Assembly (NCBI RefSeq): GCF_017352135.1
Contig: NZ_CP071454.1
Span: forward strand, 3,373,001-3,437,000
Direction of reading: 5' to 3'
From: Rhizobium lentis
GTDB taxonomy: Bacteria; Pseudomonadota; Alphaproteobacteria; Rhizobiales; Rhizobiaceae
Length of the DNA stretch: 64,000 bases
A program made the translations under genes and the position numbers. Shown one piece after another: positions 55,208-64,000 of the stretch. The notes under the pieces were generated by a model that was not told where the DNA came from, made no database searches, and was given only the letters and a program-made list of their open reading frames with translations. How positions within the stretch are numbered: position 1 is the first letter of the stretch; the number at the start of each line of letters is the position of its first letter.

Positions 55208-56395
55208 TCAGTCGTTGGCCGAAACCTTGACGCCGAGCACCTGCGGCAGCGTGTTCGGAGCGCCCATGGCGGCACCCACGATCGTCGGGAACGGCACCGG
55301 CTTTTCGGGAGCGGCCTTGACCGTCAGGCTTTTCGGGTCGTCGAGGAAGGTATTGACGGCGGCCGAAACGGAGTTCTGCAGTTCCGGGATATTGAGCTGC
55401 GCCAGCATGATCGGCGTCATCGCCTTCAGCGAATCCGCCATCTGCTTGCCAGACATGTTCTGCTGCGAACCGGCATAATCGAGCGCGCGCTTGGTGATCG
55501 ACGCATCTTCGAAGCGCACCTGCGCACCCTCGAAGGAGAGCTGCTGCATCAGGCCGAGCATGGCAAGGCCGAGCGCCTGCTGCGCCTGTTCCTTGTTCGG
55601 ATTCGCCTCGGATTCCTTCATCGCGTCCTGCATCGACTTCATGAAGGCCATCGTATAGCCGGAAATCTTGAAACCGAGATTGAGCTTGCCGATATTGGTG
55701 AAGTCGAAGGCGATCTCCGAAACGTCGAACGTACCGGGCCTGAGTTCCCAGGCCCCCTTCATGGTGATGTCACCCTGGACGTGCTGTAGCGCAAGCTTCT
55801 CGATCGCATCCTTGCTCTTCGGATCGTCGGCCTTGGTGAGGTCGGCCTTCATGCTCTTGAAGGCGCCGTCGAAATCGAAGCCGGATTCGTCCTCGCGCAG
55901 CGTCAGGTTCATGTTGCTTTCGAGCACGGAGAACACTTCCGCGCCGTCCTTGACGACTTTCAGCGGGCCGCTATGGGCGCTTTCATAAAGCATCATCGTA
56001 TCGAGGGTGTCGCCGCCCGGTGTTGCAGGGACGGAAATGCCGCCGAGCGTCAGCTCCTGTGCGGTCATGGTGACGCCGTCTTTCGTCGTGTTGATGTCGG
56101 GAAAGGCGGCTTCTTCGATGTAATAGCCGCCTTCCTCGTCTTCTTCCACACCGGAAAGCGTGACTTCGCCAATGGCGAGGCTTTCGCCGCCGGTCGGTTT
56201 GATGCTGACGTTCTTCAAAGTCACGGTGGTGCCGTCGATATCGACGCCGTCAGCCGAAATCGTTCCGCCCTGCGCGGCATAGGCGGCATTGAGCTTCTTC
56301 AAGAGGTCATTGCCGTCGAGAGCGAAAGCTGAGCCGGCGAGCGAGAAAAAGGCTGCGCTCGACAGCATGAGCCGCGTTGTCCGGTAAAAGTTCAT
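55208..56395 (-). CDS. Periplasmic protein of unknown function
   Basis: A 395-aa exported protein. The signal peptide ends near SAFA|LDG (residue 25). The mature N-terminal half is beta-rich (ISADGVDIDGTTVTLKNVSIK; YIEEAAFPDINTTKDGVTMT), suggesting stacked strands. The C-terminal half is helical and Gln/Met/Ala-rich (KEQAQQALGLAMLGLMQQLSF). No family I can name with certainty; similar hypothetical proteins occur in other Rhizobiaceae. GAGGAAAC precedes the ATG. It stands alone between tetR and parC. Confidence 0.7.
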   Translation of the reverse strand: MNFYRTTRLMLSSAAFFSLAGSAFALDGNDLLKKLNAAYAAQGGTISADGVDIDGTTVTLKNVSIKPTGGESLAIGEVTLSGVEEDEEGGYYIEEAAFPDINTTKDGVTMTAQELTLGGISVPATPGGDTLDTMMLYESAHSGPLKVVKDGAEVFSVLESNMNLTLREDESGFDFDGAFKSMKADLTKADDPKSKDAIEKLALQHVQGDITMKGAWELRPGTFDVSEIAFDFTNIGKLNLGFKISGYTMAFMKSMQDAMKESEANPNKEQAQQALGLAMLGLMQQLSFEGAQVRFEDASITKRALDYAGSQQNMSGKQMADSLKAMTPIMLAQLNIPELQNSVSAAVNTFLDDPKSLTVKAAPEKPVPFPTIVGAAMGAPNTLPQVLGVKVSAND

Positions 56396-56628
56396 GGGTG
56401 TTTCCTCTGGTGGCGTGTGACGGTTGAAAATCTGCAGTTACGCTACTACGGATTGGGGCCGCTTTATATTTGCGGACTTCTAAATTTCTGTTGAAGGGAA
56501 CGGCAAACGAAGTCCAAATTGGGGCGAAGCCTTTGTCTCATTCTTTGATGTCGCTCTCAAGACTTCATCCACAGCTGCAATGCGCCGGATTCCTTGCCCG
56601 CCAGCCTCTTCTGGGCTAGTCAAGGCCT

Positions 56629-58884
56629 ATGGGACAAGAGATTTTACCGCCTTCCGGCGGCGACGACGATAACATCCAGCCGGTCGACCTCAAGGCGGCG
56701 CTCGAGCAGCGTTACCTTGCCTATGCGCTATCGACCATCATGCACCGCGCCCTGCCTGACGTGCGCGACGGGCTGAAGCCGGTCCATCGCCGCATCGTCT
56801 ACGCGATGAACGAGATGGGGCTGAGGCCGACTTCGGCCTTCAGGAAATGCGCCAAGATCGTTGGCGAGGTGATGGGTAACTACCATCCGCACGGCGACCA
56901 GTCGATCTACGACGCGCTCGCCCGTCTCGCCCAGGATTTCTCGCAACGTTATACGCTGGTGAACGGCCAGGGCAATTTCGGCAATATCGATGGCGATAGC
57001 CCCGCCGCCATGCGTTACACTGAATCGAAGATGACGGCGGTCTCGGAACTGCTGCTCGAAGGCATCGATCAGGACGCGGTCGATTTCCGCGACACCTACG
57101 ACGAATCGAATTCCGAGCCGGTCGTCCTTCCCGGCGCCTTCCCGAACCTGCTTGCCAACGGCTCCTCCGGCATCGCCGTCGGCATGGCGACCTCGATCCC
57201 GTCGCACAATGCCCATGAGCTGTGCGACGCGGCCCTGCATCTGATCAAGCATCCGGATGCGACCGTCGAAAAGCTCGTCGAATTCATTCCCGGCCCGGAT
57301 TTCCCGACCGGCGGCATCATCATCGACAGCCGCGACAGCATCATCGAGAGCTACCGCACCGGCCGCGGCGGTTTCCGCGTGCGGGCGAAATGGCAGACGG
57401 AGGATCTCGGCCGCGGCGGCTATCAGATCGTCGTCACCGAAATTCCCTTCCAGGTACAGAAATCGCGGCTGATCGAAAAGATCGCCGAGCTGCTGATCGC
57501 CCGCAAGCTGCCGCTCCTGGAAGATATTCGCGACGAATCGGCCGAGGACATCCGTATTGTCCTGGTGCCGAAGTCCCGCAGCGTCGATCCGACGATCCTG
57601 ATGGAATCGATGTTCAAGCTGACGGAGCTCGAAAGCCGCTTCCCGCTCAACATGAATGTTCTGTCCATGGGCCGCATCCCCAAGGTCATGGCGCTGAACG
57701 AGGTGTTGAAGGAGTGGCTCGACCATCGTCGCGAGGTCCTGCAGCGCCGGTCGCGCTTCCGTCTGGCGGCGATCGACAGACGTCTCGAAATCCTCGGCGG
57801 CCTGTTGATCGCTTACCTCAACATCGACGAGGTGATCCAGATCATCCGCGAGGAAGACGAGCCGAAGCCGGTCATGATGGCGCGATGGGATCTGTCCGAC
57901 AATCAGGTCGAGGCGATCCTCAATATGCGGCTGCGCGCCCTGCGCAGGCTGGAAGAGTTCGAGATCCGCAAGGAGTTCGACGAACTCACCAAGGAGAAGG
58001 GCGAGATCGAGGCCCTGCTTGCCTCCGACGACAAGCAGTGGCAGACGGTCGCCTGGGAAATCGGCGAAGTGAAGAAGAAATTCGCCAAGGCGACCGAGGT
58101 CGGCCGCCGCCGGACCCAGTTTGCCGATGCGCCCGAGACCGATGAGGAAGCAATCCAGCAGGCGATGATCGAGAAGGAACCGATCACTGTCGTCATTTCC
58201 GAGAAGGGGTGGATCCGCGCCCTGAAGGGCCATATCGCCGATACGGCGACGCTGACTTTCAAGGAAGGCGACGGCCTGAAGGTGGCCTTCCCAGCTCAGA
58301 CGACGGACAAGATCCTGATCGTCACGACAGGCGGCAAGGCCTTCACACTCGGTGGCGACAAGCTGCCGGGCGGTCGCGGCCACGGCGAGCCGCTGCGCAT
58401 CATGGTCGACATGGATAACGACCAGGCGGTGCTGACCGCCTTCGTCCACGATCCCTCGCGCAAGCAGCTGATCGTCTCGACGGCCGGCAACGGCTTCGTC
58501 GTTCCTGAGGCCGAACTGGTCGCCAATACGCGCAAGGGCAAGCAGATCATGAACGTCTCGCTGCCGGAGGAAACGCAGCTGCTGGTGCCTGTCACCGGCG
58601 ATCATGTCGCCGTCGTCGGCGAGAACCGCAAGTTGCTGGTCTTCCCGCTCGTGCAGGTGCCGGAAATGTCGCGCGGCAAGGGCGTTCGCCTGCAGCGCTA
58701 CAAGGATGGCGGCATTTCCGACATCCGCTGCTTTGCGATATCAGAAGGCCTCGTCTGGGAAGACAGCGCCGGCCGCACCTTCACCAAGAACAAGGACGAG
58801 CTCGCCGAATGGCTGGGTGATCGCGCCACCGCCGGACGCACCGTGCCGAAGGGCTTCCCGCGCAGCGGCAAATTCGCCGGCTAG
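56629..58884 (+). CDS. parC: DNA topoisomerase IV subunit A
   Basis: Catalytic subunit of the chromosome-decatenating topoisomerase IV, 751 aa. The active-site tyrosine is Y130 in [10 protein letters not shown], and the helix [22 protein letters not shown] is the quinolone-resistance region. The C-terminal beta-pinwheel domain has [15 protein letters not shown] repeats. GyrA is excluded by the shorter C-terminal region and lack of a GyrA box. The ATG has AAGG upstream. ParE is not in the window. Confidence 0.95.
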   Translation: MGQEILPPSGGDDDNIQPVDLKAALEQRYLAYALSTIMHRALPDVRDGLKPVHRRIVYAMNEMGLRPTSAFRKCAKIVGEVMGNYHPHGDQSIYDALARLAQDFSQRYTLVNGQGNFGNIDGDSPAAMRYTESKMTAVSELLLEGIDQDAVDFRDTYDESNSEPVVLPGAFPNLLANGSSGIAVGMATSIPSHNAHELCDAALHLIKHPDATVEKLVEFIPGPDFPTGGIIIDSRDSIIESYRTGRGGFRVRAKWQTEDLGRGGYQIVVTEIPFQVQKSRLIEKIAELLIARKLPLLEDIRDESAEDIRIVLVPKSRSVDPTILMESMFKLTELESRFPLNMNVLSMGRIPKVMALNEVLKEWLDHRREVLQRRSRFRLAAIDRRLEILGGLLIAYLNIDEVIQIIREEDEPKPVMMARWDLSDNQVEAILNMRLRALRRLEEFEIRKEFDELTKEKGEIEALLASDDKQWQTVAWEIGEVKKKFAKATEVGRRRTQFADAPETDEEAIQQAMIEKEPITVVISEKGWIRALKGHIADTATLTFKEGDGLKVAFPAQTTDKILIVTTGGKAFTLGGDKLPGGRGHGEPLRIMVDMDNDQAVLTAFVHDPSRKQLIVSTAGNGFVVPEAELVANTRKGKQIMNVSLPEETQLLVPVTGDHVAVVGENRKLLVFPLVQVPEMSRGKGVRLQRYKDGGISDIRCFAISEGLVWEDSAGRTFTKNKDELAEWLGDRATAGRTVPKGFPRSGKFAG

Positions 58885-59131
58885 GGTTAATCCATCCGGC
58901 AGAATTACGCGGCGGTTTTCCCGGGGAATTGCGTGAAAAGAAAGAGACAGAGCATCTCCGACGGGGATACTTCGAGGCATAAAAATTCGGTGTTCGGCTC
59001 TTGGCGGGCGCCGGAACTTCTCTATGTCATTGCTGTTATCCAAAAGAAGAGAAGGCCGGTTCCGTGGGCGGACGGAACGGCTGTGGCCCGTGCGCTAGGG
59101 AAGGCGCGCGCGCCCTTACGGAGGAAAATCG

Positions 59132-59590
59132 ATGCCCGCCAGCACCATCAAATTGCATGTCAGCCAGACCTACAGAGTGCCGCCCGCTGTCGTCTACGAC
59201 GCCTGGCTCAACCCGGAAATCGCCCGCCGCTTCCTGTTTGCCACCGATGACGGCCATGTCATCCGCGCCGATATAGACCCACGTGTCGGCGGTCGTTTTT
59301 TCATCGTCGACCGCCGCCCGACCGGTGACGCCTTTCACCAGGGCGTTTTTCTGGAATTGAAGCGCCCGCGCCGCATGGTCTTCAGCTTCTCCGTCGAGGA
59401 GCATGACCACAATTGTGACCGGGTCGAAATCGACATCGAGCCTCTCGGCGGCGGCAGCCGCCTGACGCTGACCCATGAAATGTGCGCCGAATGGGCCGCA
59501 CACGAAGAAAAGACCCGGCGGGGCTGGGCGCATGTCGTCGAGGGGCTAGGTAGGGAACTGGAGCAGCAGCAGTTGAAGCCTACGGGTTGA
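59132..59590 (+). CDS. SRPBCC/AHSA1-domain protein
   Basis: A 152-aa START-like (SRPBCC) protein of the AHSA1 group. The pattern VYDAWLNPEIARRFLF, DPRVGGRFFIVDRRPTG, RMVFSFSVEEHDH and a final WAHVVEGLGRELEQ is the family layout of a helix-grip hydrophobic pocket. GGAGGAAAATCG precedes the ATG. The ligand is unknown. Its 3' end overlaps the convergent doc gene by 11 bases, so it is a tail-to-tail pair. Confidence 0.86.
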   Translation: MPASTIKLHVSQTYRVPPAVVYDAWLNPEIARRFLFATDDGHVIRADIDPRVGGRFFIVDRRPTGDAFHQGVFLELKRPRRMVFSFSVEEHDHNCDRVEIDIEPLGGGSRLTLTHEMCAEWAAHEEKTRRGWAHVVEGLGRELEQQQLKPTG

Positions 59591-59969
59591 GCGGTATGCT
59601 GAAATCCCGAAGGAAGCGGGTCGCACCCTCTTCGTCGATCTCGCCGGCGGCGACGGCAAGAACGAAGGCATAGAGATTGGCGTCGGTCGTTTCGATCTCG
59701 TAGCCATTTTCGAGAAGGAAGACACCGGCGGTCACAATCGCGATCCGTTTGTTGCCGTCGACGAAAGCGTGGTTACGGGCAAGGCCGAATAAATAGGCGG
59801 CGGCGAGTTCCATAGCGTCGTTGCAGCCGTAATGCGCCTTGTGCATCGGCCGTCCGAGAGCGGACTCCAGCGCGCCTTCGTCACGCAGTCCGGCGAGCCC
59901 GCCGAAGCGCTCGATCTGCATTTTCTGCAGGCTCTCCACCAGTGGTCTCGTCAGGAATTTGAAGGCCAT
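59580..59969 (-). CDS. Doc/Fic-family toxin (death-on-curing)
   Basis: Toxin of the Doc type, 129 aa. The Fic motif is HAFVDGNKR (67-75, catalytic H67), with helices before and after. Doc toxins phosphorylate EF-Tu and arrest translation. Its ATG shares a base with the stop of the upstream antitoxin (TAATG), so the two are coupled. Its 3' end overlaps the convergent SRPBCC gene by 11 bases. The pairing of Doc with an AbrB-type antitoxin differs from the classic Phd-Doc. Confidence 0.9.
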   Translation of the reverse strand: MAFKFLTRPLVESLQKMQIERFGGLAGLRDEGALESALGRPMHKAHYGCNDAMELAAAYLFGLARNHAFVDGNKRIAIVTAGVFLLENGYEIETTDANLYAFVLAVAAGEIDEEGATRFLRDFSIPLNP

Positions 59970-60190
59970 TATTCGGCCAGTTTTTTCAAGGCGACCTTAT
60001 ACTTGTCCATGAAATAGCGCGCCGCCTCAAGCTGGCGGGACAAATCTTCGTCAGCCGGCCTCAAATTGATGCCGCCGTTTTGCATCTCCAACTCCAGCGA
60101 GTCGCCCGTCTTCAATCCAAGCCGGTCAAGAACCTCCTTCGGGATAATAACACCCTCAGAATTGCCGATCTTGCGGATTGTGACATTCAT
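59969..60190 (-). CDS. AbrB/MazE-type antitoxin
   Basis: A 73-aa antitoxin with a swapped-hairpin AbrB DNA-binding domain (VTIRKIGNSEGVIIPKEVLD...GLKTGDSLELE). The helical C-terminal tail (SRQLEAARYFMDKYKVALKKLAE) should neutralise the Doc toxin. The gene precedes doc as is usual for type II systems. GGAGGATC is before its ATG. It probably represses its own promoter with the toxin. Confidence 0.9.
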   Translation of the reverse strand: MNVTIRKIGNSEGVIIPKEVLDRLGLKTGDSLELEMQNGGINLRPADEDLSRQLEAARYFMDKYKVALKKLAE

Positions 60191-60204
60191 CGTTCGATCC
60201 TCCG

Positions 60205-60221
60205 TAATAACAGAGTTATAA
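60205..60221. promoter_or_regulatory. Candidate operator of the antitoxin-toxin operon
   Basis: TAATAAC-AGA-GTTATAA, two 7-bp arms with one mismatch, 15 bases before the antitoxin ATG on the minus strand. It is placed where an AbrB-type antitoxin would autoregulate. Confidence 0.45.
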
Positions 60222-60247
60222 CATCGGGCCGGTCCGGCGACAACGTC

Positions 60248-61129
60248 TTATTCCGCTGGTTGCCCGATGCTCTTCCGTCGCGCCATCCAGAGGGAATGCG
60301 AGCCAATCGTCGCCACCAGGATGCCGCCGCCGACGAGCGTCATCGCCGTCGGCGTCTCGTTGAAGATCAGCCAGACCCAGATCGGCGCGAGCACCGTTTC
60401 GAGCAGGTAGAACATGCCAACCTCAGGAGCGGAGAGATAACGCGGCCCCGTCGCAAGGCACCAGAAGGCGACCGGCATCACGATGGCGCCATTGAACAGG
60501 ATCCAGCCGGGATGGGCGATGGCAAGCCCTGAGGGCAGCGCCAGCGCGAGGCCGAGTGCGGCCGGCAGGATGGCGGCCAGCAACGGCACGAAGCCCATTT
60601 CCCGGCGCGAGGCGCGCCCGACCGTAATGGCCGCGGCAAGGATAAGCGCGCTCAGAAGCGCCATGGCGTCGCCGAAAATGTGGCCGCTGGAAAGTCCGTC
60701 GCTCACGATCAGTCCAACGCCCGATATCATGAACACCATCGCAATCAGCGTCGCGACCGATGGCTTCTCCTTGAGGAACAGCCAGGAAAGGAGCGCCCCG
60801 AACATCGGGTTGAAGGCGACGATGAAGACGACATTGGCTGTGGCCGTGTTGAAGACGGAGAGCACGAAGGTGAGGGAAGAAAGGCCATAGAGCAGGCCGG
60901 CGAGCAGGCCGGCCCGCCCCGGAACGAGAATCGGCCATTTGCCCGAGGCAAGGCGCATCGCGCCGAGCATGGCAAGGGTGGCGAGAACCGTTGCCGCGCT
61001 TCGCATTCCCAGGATCGACCAGATGTCGCCTTCGCCAAGTCGGACGAGCGGGATGTCCATGGAAAGCGCCAGCCCGCCGATCGCCGTCAGCAGCAAACCC
61101 CTCCCGTGGTCAGAAGTGGTGGGGGGCAT
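60248..61129 (-). CDS. EamA/DMT family transporter
   Basis: Ten-helix transporter of the drug/metabolite family, 293 aa with two EamA domains. Hydrophobic segments run almost throughout, and AFNPMFGALLSWLFLKEKPS and IFNETPTAMTLVGGGIL are the repeated EamA loops (P-x-x-x-x-L-x-x-x-x-x-x-E). Substrate cannot be told. Its ATG directly follows the stop of bpt on the same strand. The start lacks a good ribosome binding site and may be coupled to bpt. Confidence 0.88.
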   Translation of the reverse strand: MPPTTSDHGRGLLLTAIGGLALSMDIPLVRLGEGDIWSILGMRSAATVLATLAMLGAMRLASGKWPILVPGRAGLLAGLLYGLSSLTFVLSVFNTATANVVFIVAFNPMFGALLSWLFLKEKPSVATLIAMVFMISGVGLIVSDGLSSGHIFGDAMALLSALILAAAITVGRASRREMGFVPLLAAILPAALGLALALPSGLAIAHPGWILFNGAIVMPVAFWCLATGPRYLSAPEVGMFYLLETVLAPIWVWLIFNETPTAMTLVGGGILVATIGSHSLWMARRKSIGQPAE

Positions 61130-61906
61130 TCAGTCGTGGGTGCTTTCGGGCATGGAGGAGGGGTCGAAACGTTCCCAGCCGCGCGGCGTCAGATGCTCCT
61201 GCGGCTGGAAGCGGGTCTTGTAGTCCATTTTCCGCGATCCCTGAACCCAGTAGCCGAGATAGACATGCGGCAGGCCGAGCGCCTTCGTGCGCCTGACATG
61301 GTCGAGGATCATGAAGGTACCGAGCGACCGGCGCTCGAGCGCCGGATTGAAATAGGAATAGACCATCGACAGCCCGTCGCTCATCGTGTCGGTCAGCGCG
61401 GCGGCCAGCAGCTCGCCCTTCGGACGCTCCTCCAGCCCGGAACCTTCCTCACGCCGGCGGTATTCGACGATTCGCGTATTCACATGCGTGTCTTCCACCA
61501 TGATCGCGTAGTCGAGCACGGTCATATCGGACATGCCGCCCTGCTGGTGGCGAAAATCGAGGTAGCGTCGGAAGAGCGAATATTGCTCGCTGGAAGGCTG
61601 GGCCGCAAATTCGGTCGTGATGATATCGGAATTGGCGGCAAGCACCCGCTTCATCGATTTCGTCGGTTCGAATTCCTGGGCGAGGATGCGCACGGAAACG
61701 CAGGCGCGACAGGATTCGCAGGCGGGACGGTAGGCGATGTTCTGCGAGCGGCGGAACCCGCCCTGGGTCAGGATGTCGTTCATCTCGGCGGCGCGCGGCC
61801 CGACGAGATGAGTGAATACCTTGCGCTCCATCTCATGCGGCAGATAGGGACACGCAGCCGGAGCCGTCAGATAAAACTGCGGTGATGGCGTCGTCTGCGT
61901 ATTCAT
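61130..61906 (-). CDS. bpt: Aspartate/glutamate leucyltransferase (Bpt)
   Basis: Transfers leucine from Leu-tRNA to proteins with N-terminal Asp or Glu, marking them for ClpS/ClpAP degradation by the N-end rule. The product is 258 aa of the R-transferase family. Cys motif [13 protein letters not shown] and the later [17 protein letters not shown] are the family signatures. The ATG at 61906 with GAGAA upstream is chosen; a longer frame starts 16 codons earlier. It runs into the DMT gene with no gap. Confidence 0.92.
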   Translation of the reverse strand: MNTQTTPSPQFYLTAPAACPYLPHEMERKVFTHLVGPRAAEMNDILTQGGFRRSQNIAYRPACESCRACVSVRILAQEFEPTKSMKRVLAANSDIITTEFAAQPSSEQYSLFRRYLDFRHQQGGMSDMTVLDYAIMVEDTHVNTRIVEYRRREEGSGLEERPKGELLAAALTDTMSDGLSMVYSYFNPALERRSLGTFMILDHVRRTKALGLPHVYLGYWVQGSRKMDYKTRFQPQEHLTPRGWERFDPSSMPESTHD

Positions 61907-62096
61907 TTCTCGCGGAAATTTCCTTGTCGATACAGTGCCGTTTTCTGACAGCATGACCTAAGAATAGAAAACGTCAACAGCGCGGCGGTCTCCGCCTTTC
62001 ATTTCGGTCTTCTAATTTTGGATATGGAGCGTCGTCATCCCGGGCACAGGGAAGGCGGAAACCTTTTTCGCCACCGCCGCGAGGCCTCTGCATGTC

Positions 62097-62555
62097 TCAG
62101 GCGGTGCGCACGGTCACCGTGCCGACCAGCAGGTCGTGGATGAGGCGGCTGCGCTCGATAAACAGGCCGGCAAGCAGGATCAGCGGCGTCAGCACCGAAT
62201 TGAGGATCCAGAACAGCGCCAGATGCACGATCGCCGTCAGGAAATCCATCGGCCGTCCATCGACGCGCACGATCGCGATTCCCATTGCCCGCATGCCGAG
62301 CGAGGCCTGGCTCGGTCCGCCGACGGTCAGACCGAAATAAATGCCGGCGACGATGACGAAAAGGGCAGGGTAGAGGAGAAAGCCGAGGCCGAGCGTGATG
62401 ATCGACAGGAAGAACAGCACGATCGCCGCGGGAATCCACAGCAGCGCCACGATGAGGTAGTCGAGGATGAAGGCAAGGACTCGCCGGCTCAACACGCCGC
62501 TATAGGCGCGCCAGTCCTCCGGTGCGGCATAAAGCGGATTGGGGTTGTAGCTCAT
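62097..62555 (-). CDS. RDD family membrane protein
   Basis: A 152-aa membrane protein of the RDD family with about three helices (FILDYLIVALLWIPAAIVLFF; LGFLLYPALFVIVAGIYFGL; AIVHLALFWILNSVLTPLILL). The signature is RRVLAFILDYL and G(M)RAMGIAIVR, followed by HDLLVGT. AGGAGATCG before the ATG at 62555 supports this start over the one 19 codons earlier. Its role is unknown; some RDD proteins exchange Na+/H+. It lies between bpt and hemB, all in the minus direction. Confidence 0.85.
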   Translation of the reverse strand: MSYNPNPLYAAPEDWRAYSGVLSRRVLAFILDYLIVALLWIPAAIVLFFLSIITLGLGFLLYPALFVIVAGIYFGLTVGGPSQASLGMRAMGIAIVRVDGRPMDFLTAIVHLALFWILNSVLTPLILLAGLFIERSRLIHDLLVGTVTVRTA

Positions 62556-62646
62556 CTCGATCTCCTGCGAAAAGCGATGCCGCTGATATGGTATCGCCAA
62601 GACAGAATGCAATAATCTGCCCCGAAATCGCCGATCTGCCTCGAAA

Positions 62647-63660
62647 TCACCGTTTGCTGAGAATTTTTGCCACCTCCACCGCGAAATAGGTCAGGATGCC
62701 GTCACACCCCGCCCGCTTGAACGATAGCAGCGTTTCGAGCATCGCCCGCTCGCCGTCGATCCAGCGGTGCATCGCTGCAGCCTTGATCTGGGTATATTCG
62801 CCGGAAACTTGATAGGCGAAAGTCGGCAGGCCGAAGGCCTCCTTCATCCGCCAGCAGATATCGAGATAGGGCAGGCCAGGCTTGACCATCAGCATGTCGG
62901 CGCCTTCCTCGACGTCGAGAGCCGCATCGCGGATCGCTTCGGTGCCATTGGCAGGGTCGATGTAATAGGTCTTCTTGTCGCCCTTCAGCAGTCCGCCTGT
63001 CGAGATCGCCTCGCGATAGGGTCCGTAAAAGGCGGAGGCGAATTTCGTCGCATAGCTCATGATGCCGACGCTCTGGTGGCCGGCGGCATCGAGTGCCCGG
63101 CGGATCGCGCCGATCCGCCCGTCCATCATTTCCGACGGAGCGATGATGTCGGCGCCGGCATCGGCCTGCATCACGGCGGCGCGTGCCACCTGGTCGACTG
63201 TCTCGTCGTTGACGATCTCGCCGTCTCTCAGAATGCCGTCATGGCCATGGCTGGTGAACGGGTCGAGCGCGACATCGGTAATGACGCCGATATTGGGCAC
63301 CGCTTTCTTGATCGCCGCCGTTGCCTGATTGATCAGGTTATTGGCCTCGAGGCTGTTCGATCCGGTCTCGTCGCGCAGTTCCATCTCGATATTGGGAAAG
63401 GTTGCCAGCGCCGGAATGCCGAGACCGGCGGCTTCCCGAGCAGCTTCGACGGCTTTGTCGATGCTCATGCGGTTGACGCCGGGCATGGCTGCGATCGGAT
63501 CGACGATACCGGAGCCGGGCACGATGAAGATTGGCAAGATCAGGTCATCGACCGTCAGCCGGTTTTCCTGCACCAGCCGGCGTGTCCAATCCGCCTTGCG
63601 GTTGCGCCGCATGCGGCGATGGCCGGTGATGTCGTCGACGAGATGCGTCTTGTCCTGCAT
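62647..63660 (-). CDS. hemB: Delta-aminolevulinic acid dehydratase (porphobilinogen synthase)
   Basis: Condenses two 5-aminolevulinates to porphobilinogen in heme synthesis, 337 aa. Both Schiff-base lysines are visible, K206 (SYATKFASAFYG) and K260 (LMVKPGLPYLD). The metal site reads DVALDPFTSHGHDG, with aspartates where the zinc type has cysteines, so this is the Mg-dependent rhizobial form. Divergent from the DUF6163-like gene. Confidence 0.97.
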   Translation of the reverse strand: MQDKTHLVDDITGHRRMRRNRKADWTRRLVQENRLTVDDLILPIFIVPGSGIVDPIAAMPGVNRMSIDKAVEAAREAAGLGIPALATFPNIEMELRDETGSNSLEANNLINQATAAIKKAVPNIGVITDVALDPFTSHGHDGILRDGEIVNDETVDQVARAAVMQADAGADIIAPSEMMDGRIGAIRRALDAAGHQSVGIMSYATKFASAFYGPYREAISTGGLLKGDKKTYYIDPANGTEAIRDAALDVEEGADMLMVKPGLPYLDICWRMKEAFGLPTFAYQVSGEYTQIKAAAMHRWIDGERAMLETLLSFKRAGCDGILTYFAVEVAKILSKR

Positions 63661-63791
63661 GATATCTATCCCCAGACCATTCCATTTATCGGAGGGCTCA
63701 TTATCATGGCGCCCGGAAAATCCAAACCGGACGATTGGCCGCGGCGGATAAACTGCTTGTAACGATCCGATACCGAACCGATGTTTGCGCC

Positions 63792-64000
63792 ATGGAAACC
63801 GATTCCCCGACGATACCGAAACGCACGCTGGCGGACCTTCTCTTCATCCTCTTCCTGAGGCTGGTCGCCGTATCCTGCTTCTGGTTCGGCCTGCAATACT
63901 GGGCGATGCTCGTCGGCTATTCCTTGGTCGGCGCCGGCCGCTTCGATCTTTTGAGCCTGCCGTGGAAGGTGGCGAGCACCAGCCTCGCCGTGCTTTTCCC
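63792..64000 (+). CDS. Inner membrane protein, DUF6163-like (3' end outside window)
   Basis: First 69 codons of a membrane protein from ATG 63792, starting METDSPTIPKRTLADLLFIL and running on in two hydrophobic segments (LLFILFLRLVAVSCFWFGLQ; VASTSLAVLF at the edge). It resembles small Rhizobiaceae inner membrane proteins of the DUF6163 type, which usually sit beside hemB; this is recognition by context and gives no function. No strong ribosome binding site is seen. Confidence 0.55.
   Translation, partial: METDSPTIPKRTLADLLFILFLRLVAVSCFWFGLQYWAMLVGYSLVGAGRFDLLSLPWKVASTSLAVLF

Noticed and set aside
56728..58605. Long open frame antisense to parC
   Set aside because: Shadow of parC in a GC-rich gene; no recognisable protein.

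Overview
The window is a stretch of high-GC chromosome from an alphaproteobacterium of the Rhizobiaceae, most likely Rhizobium of the leguminosarum/etli type. This rests on gene content and order (lptF-lptG-lptD next to pepA-holC; purM-purN beside a PerM-type gene, hdaA, ppk, ppx, rnd and aspS; a DUF6163-like gene divergent from hemB), on a Mg-type HemB active site, on a RopB/Omp25-type outer membrane protein, and on intergenic palindromic repeats of the kind found in rhizobia. I see no rRNA, tRNA, CRISPR array, prophage or intact insertion sequence. Most of the window is conserved chromosomal backbone with small accessory insertions.

Layout. 1-5.5 kb (minus): lipid A phosphatase-like PAP2 protein, lptF, lptG and the nearly complete lptD, an envelope/LPS module. 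5.6-7.6 kb (plus): pepA-holC. 7.6-11.3 kb (minus): GrpB-like protein, galactose-dehydrogenase-like oxidoreductase, S9 peptidase. 11.4-17.2 kb (minus): a tightly packed set of polar-amino-acid-type ABC transporter, MmgE/PrpD protein and flavin monooxygenase, which looks like an uptake-and-degradation unit for an unidentified N- or S-containing compound. 17.7-24.8 kb: polysaccharide deacetylase, ABC-F ATPase, degenerate GGDEF protein, DinB-like protein, GST, ndk, lipoprotein, CGNR regulator. 24.9-25.8 kb: an orphan LivH-like permease divergent from the CGNR regulator across a strong palindrome. 25.8-30.4 kb (minus): an SDR of the pteridine-reductase type, uvrC, pgsA, moaD, a palindromic repeat, moaE.

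30.7-37.5 kb: RopB/Omp25-like porin, GST, rlmJ, a molybdopterin oxidoreductase overlapping a Nudix hydrolase, an orphan PhnM-like hydrolase, then an AT-rich patch with a small membrane protein. 37.9-49.6 kb: purN/purM, PerM family transporter, hdaA (DnaA inactivation), ppk and ppx (polyphosphate synthesis and breakdown), a palindromic repeat, a phytase-like exported protein, a membrane class III cyclase, rnd. 49.8-64 kb: Tat-exported multicopper oxidase, aspS, a beta-lactamase-fold hydrolase divergent from a TetR regulator, a periplasmic orphan, parC, an SRPBCC protein converging on an AbrB-Doc toxin-antitoxin pair, a DMT transporter, bpt, an RDD membrane protein, hemB and the start of a DUF6163-like gene.

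Many adjacent genes share ATGA or similar stop/start overlaps (lptF/lptG, lptG/lptD, pepA/holC, the two ABC permeases, CGNR/lipoprotein, pgsA/moaD, SDR/uvrC, Mo-oxidoreductase/Nudix, purM/purN, AbrB/Doc), so translational coupling is common here. The parts that go beyond backbone are the ABC/PrpD/monooxygenase unit, the CGNR-palindrome-permease locus, the AT-rich island and the AbrB-Doc pair. None can be called a new system from sequence alone.
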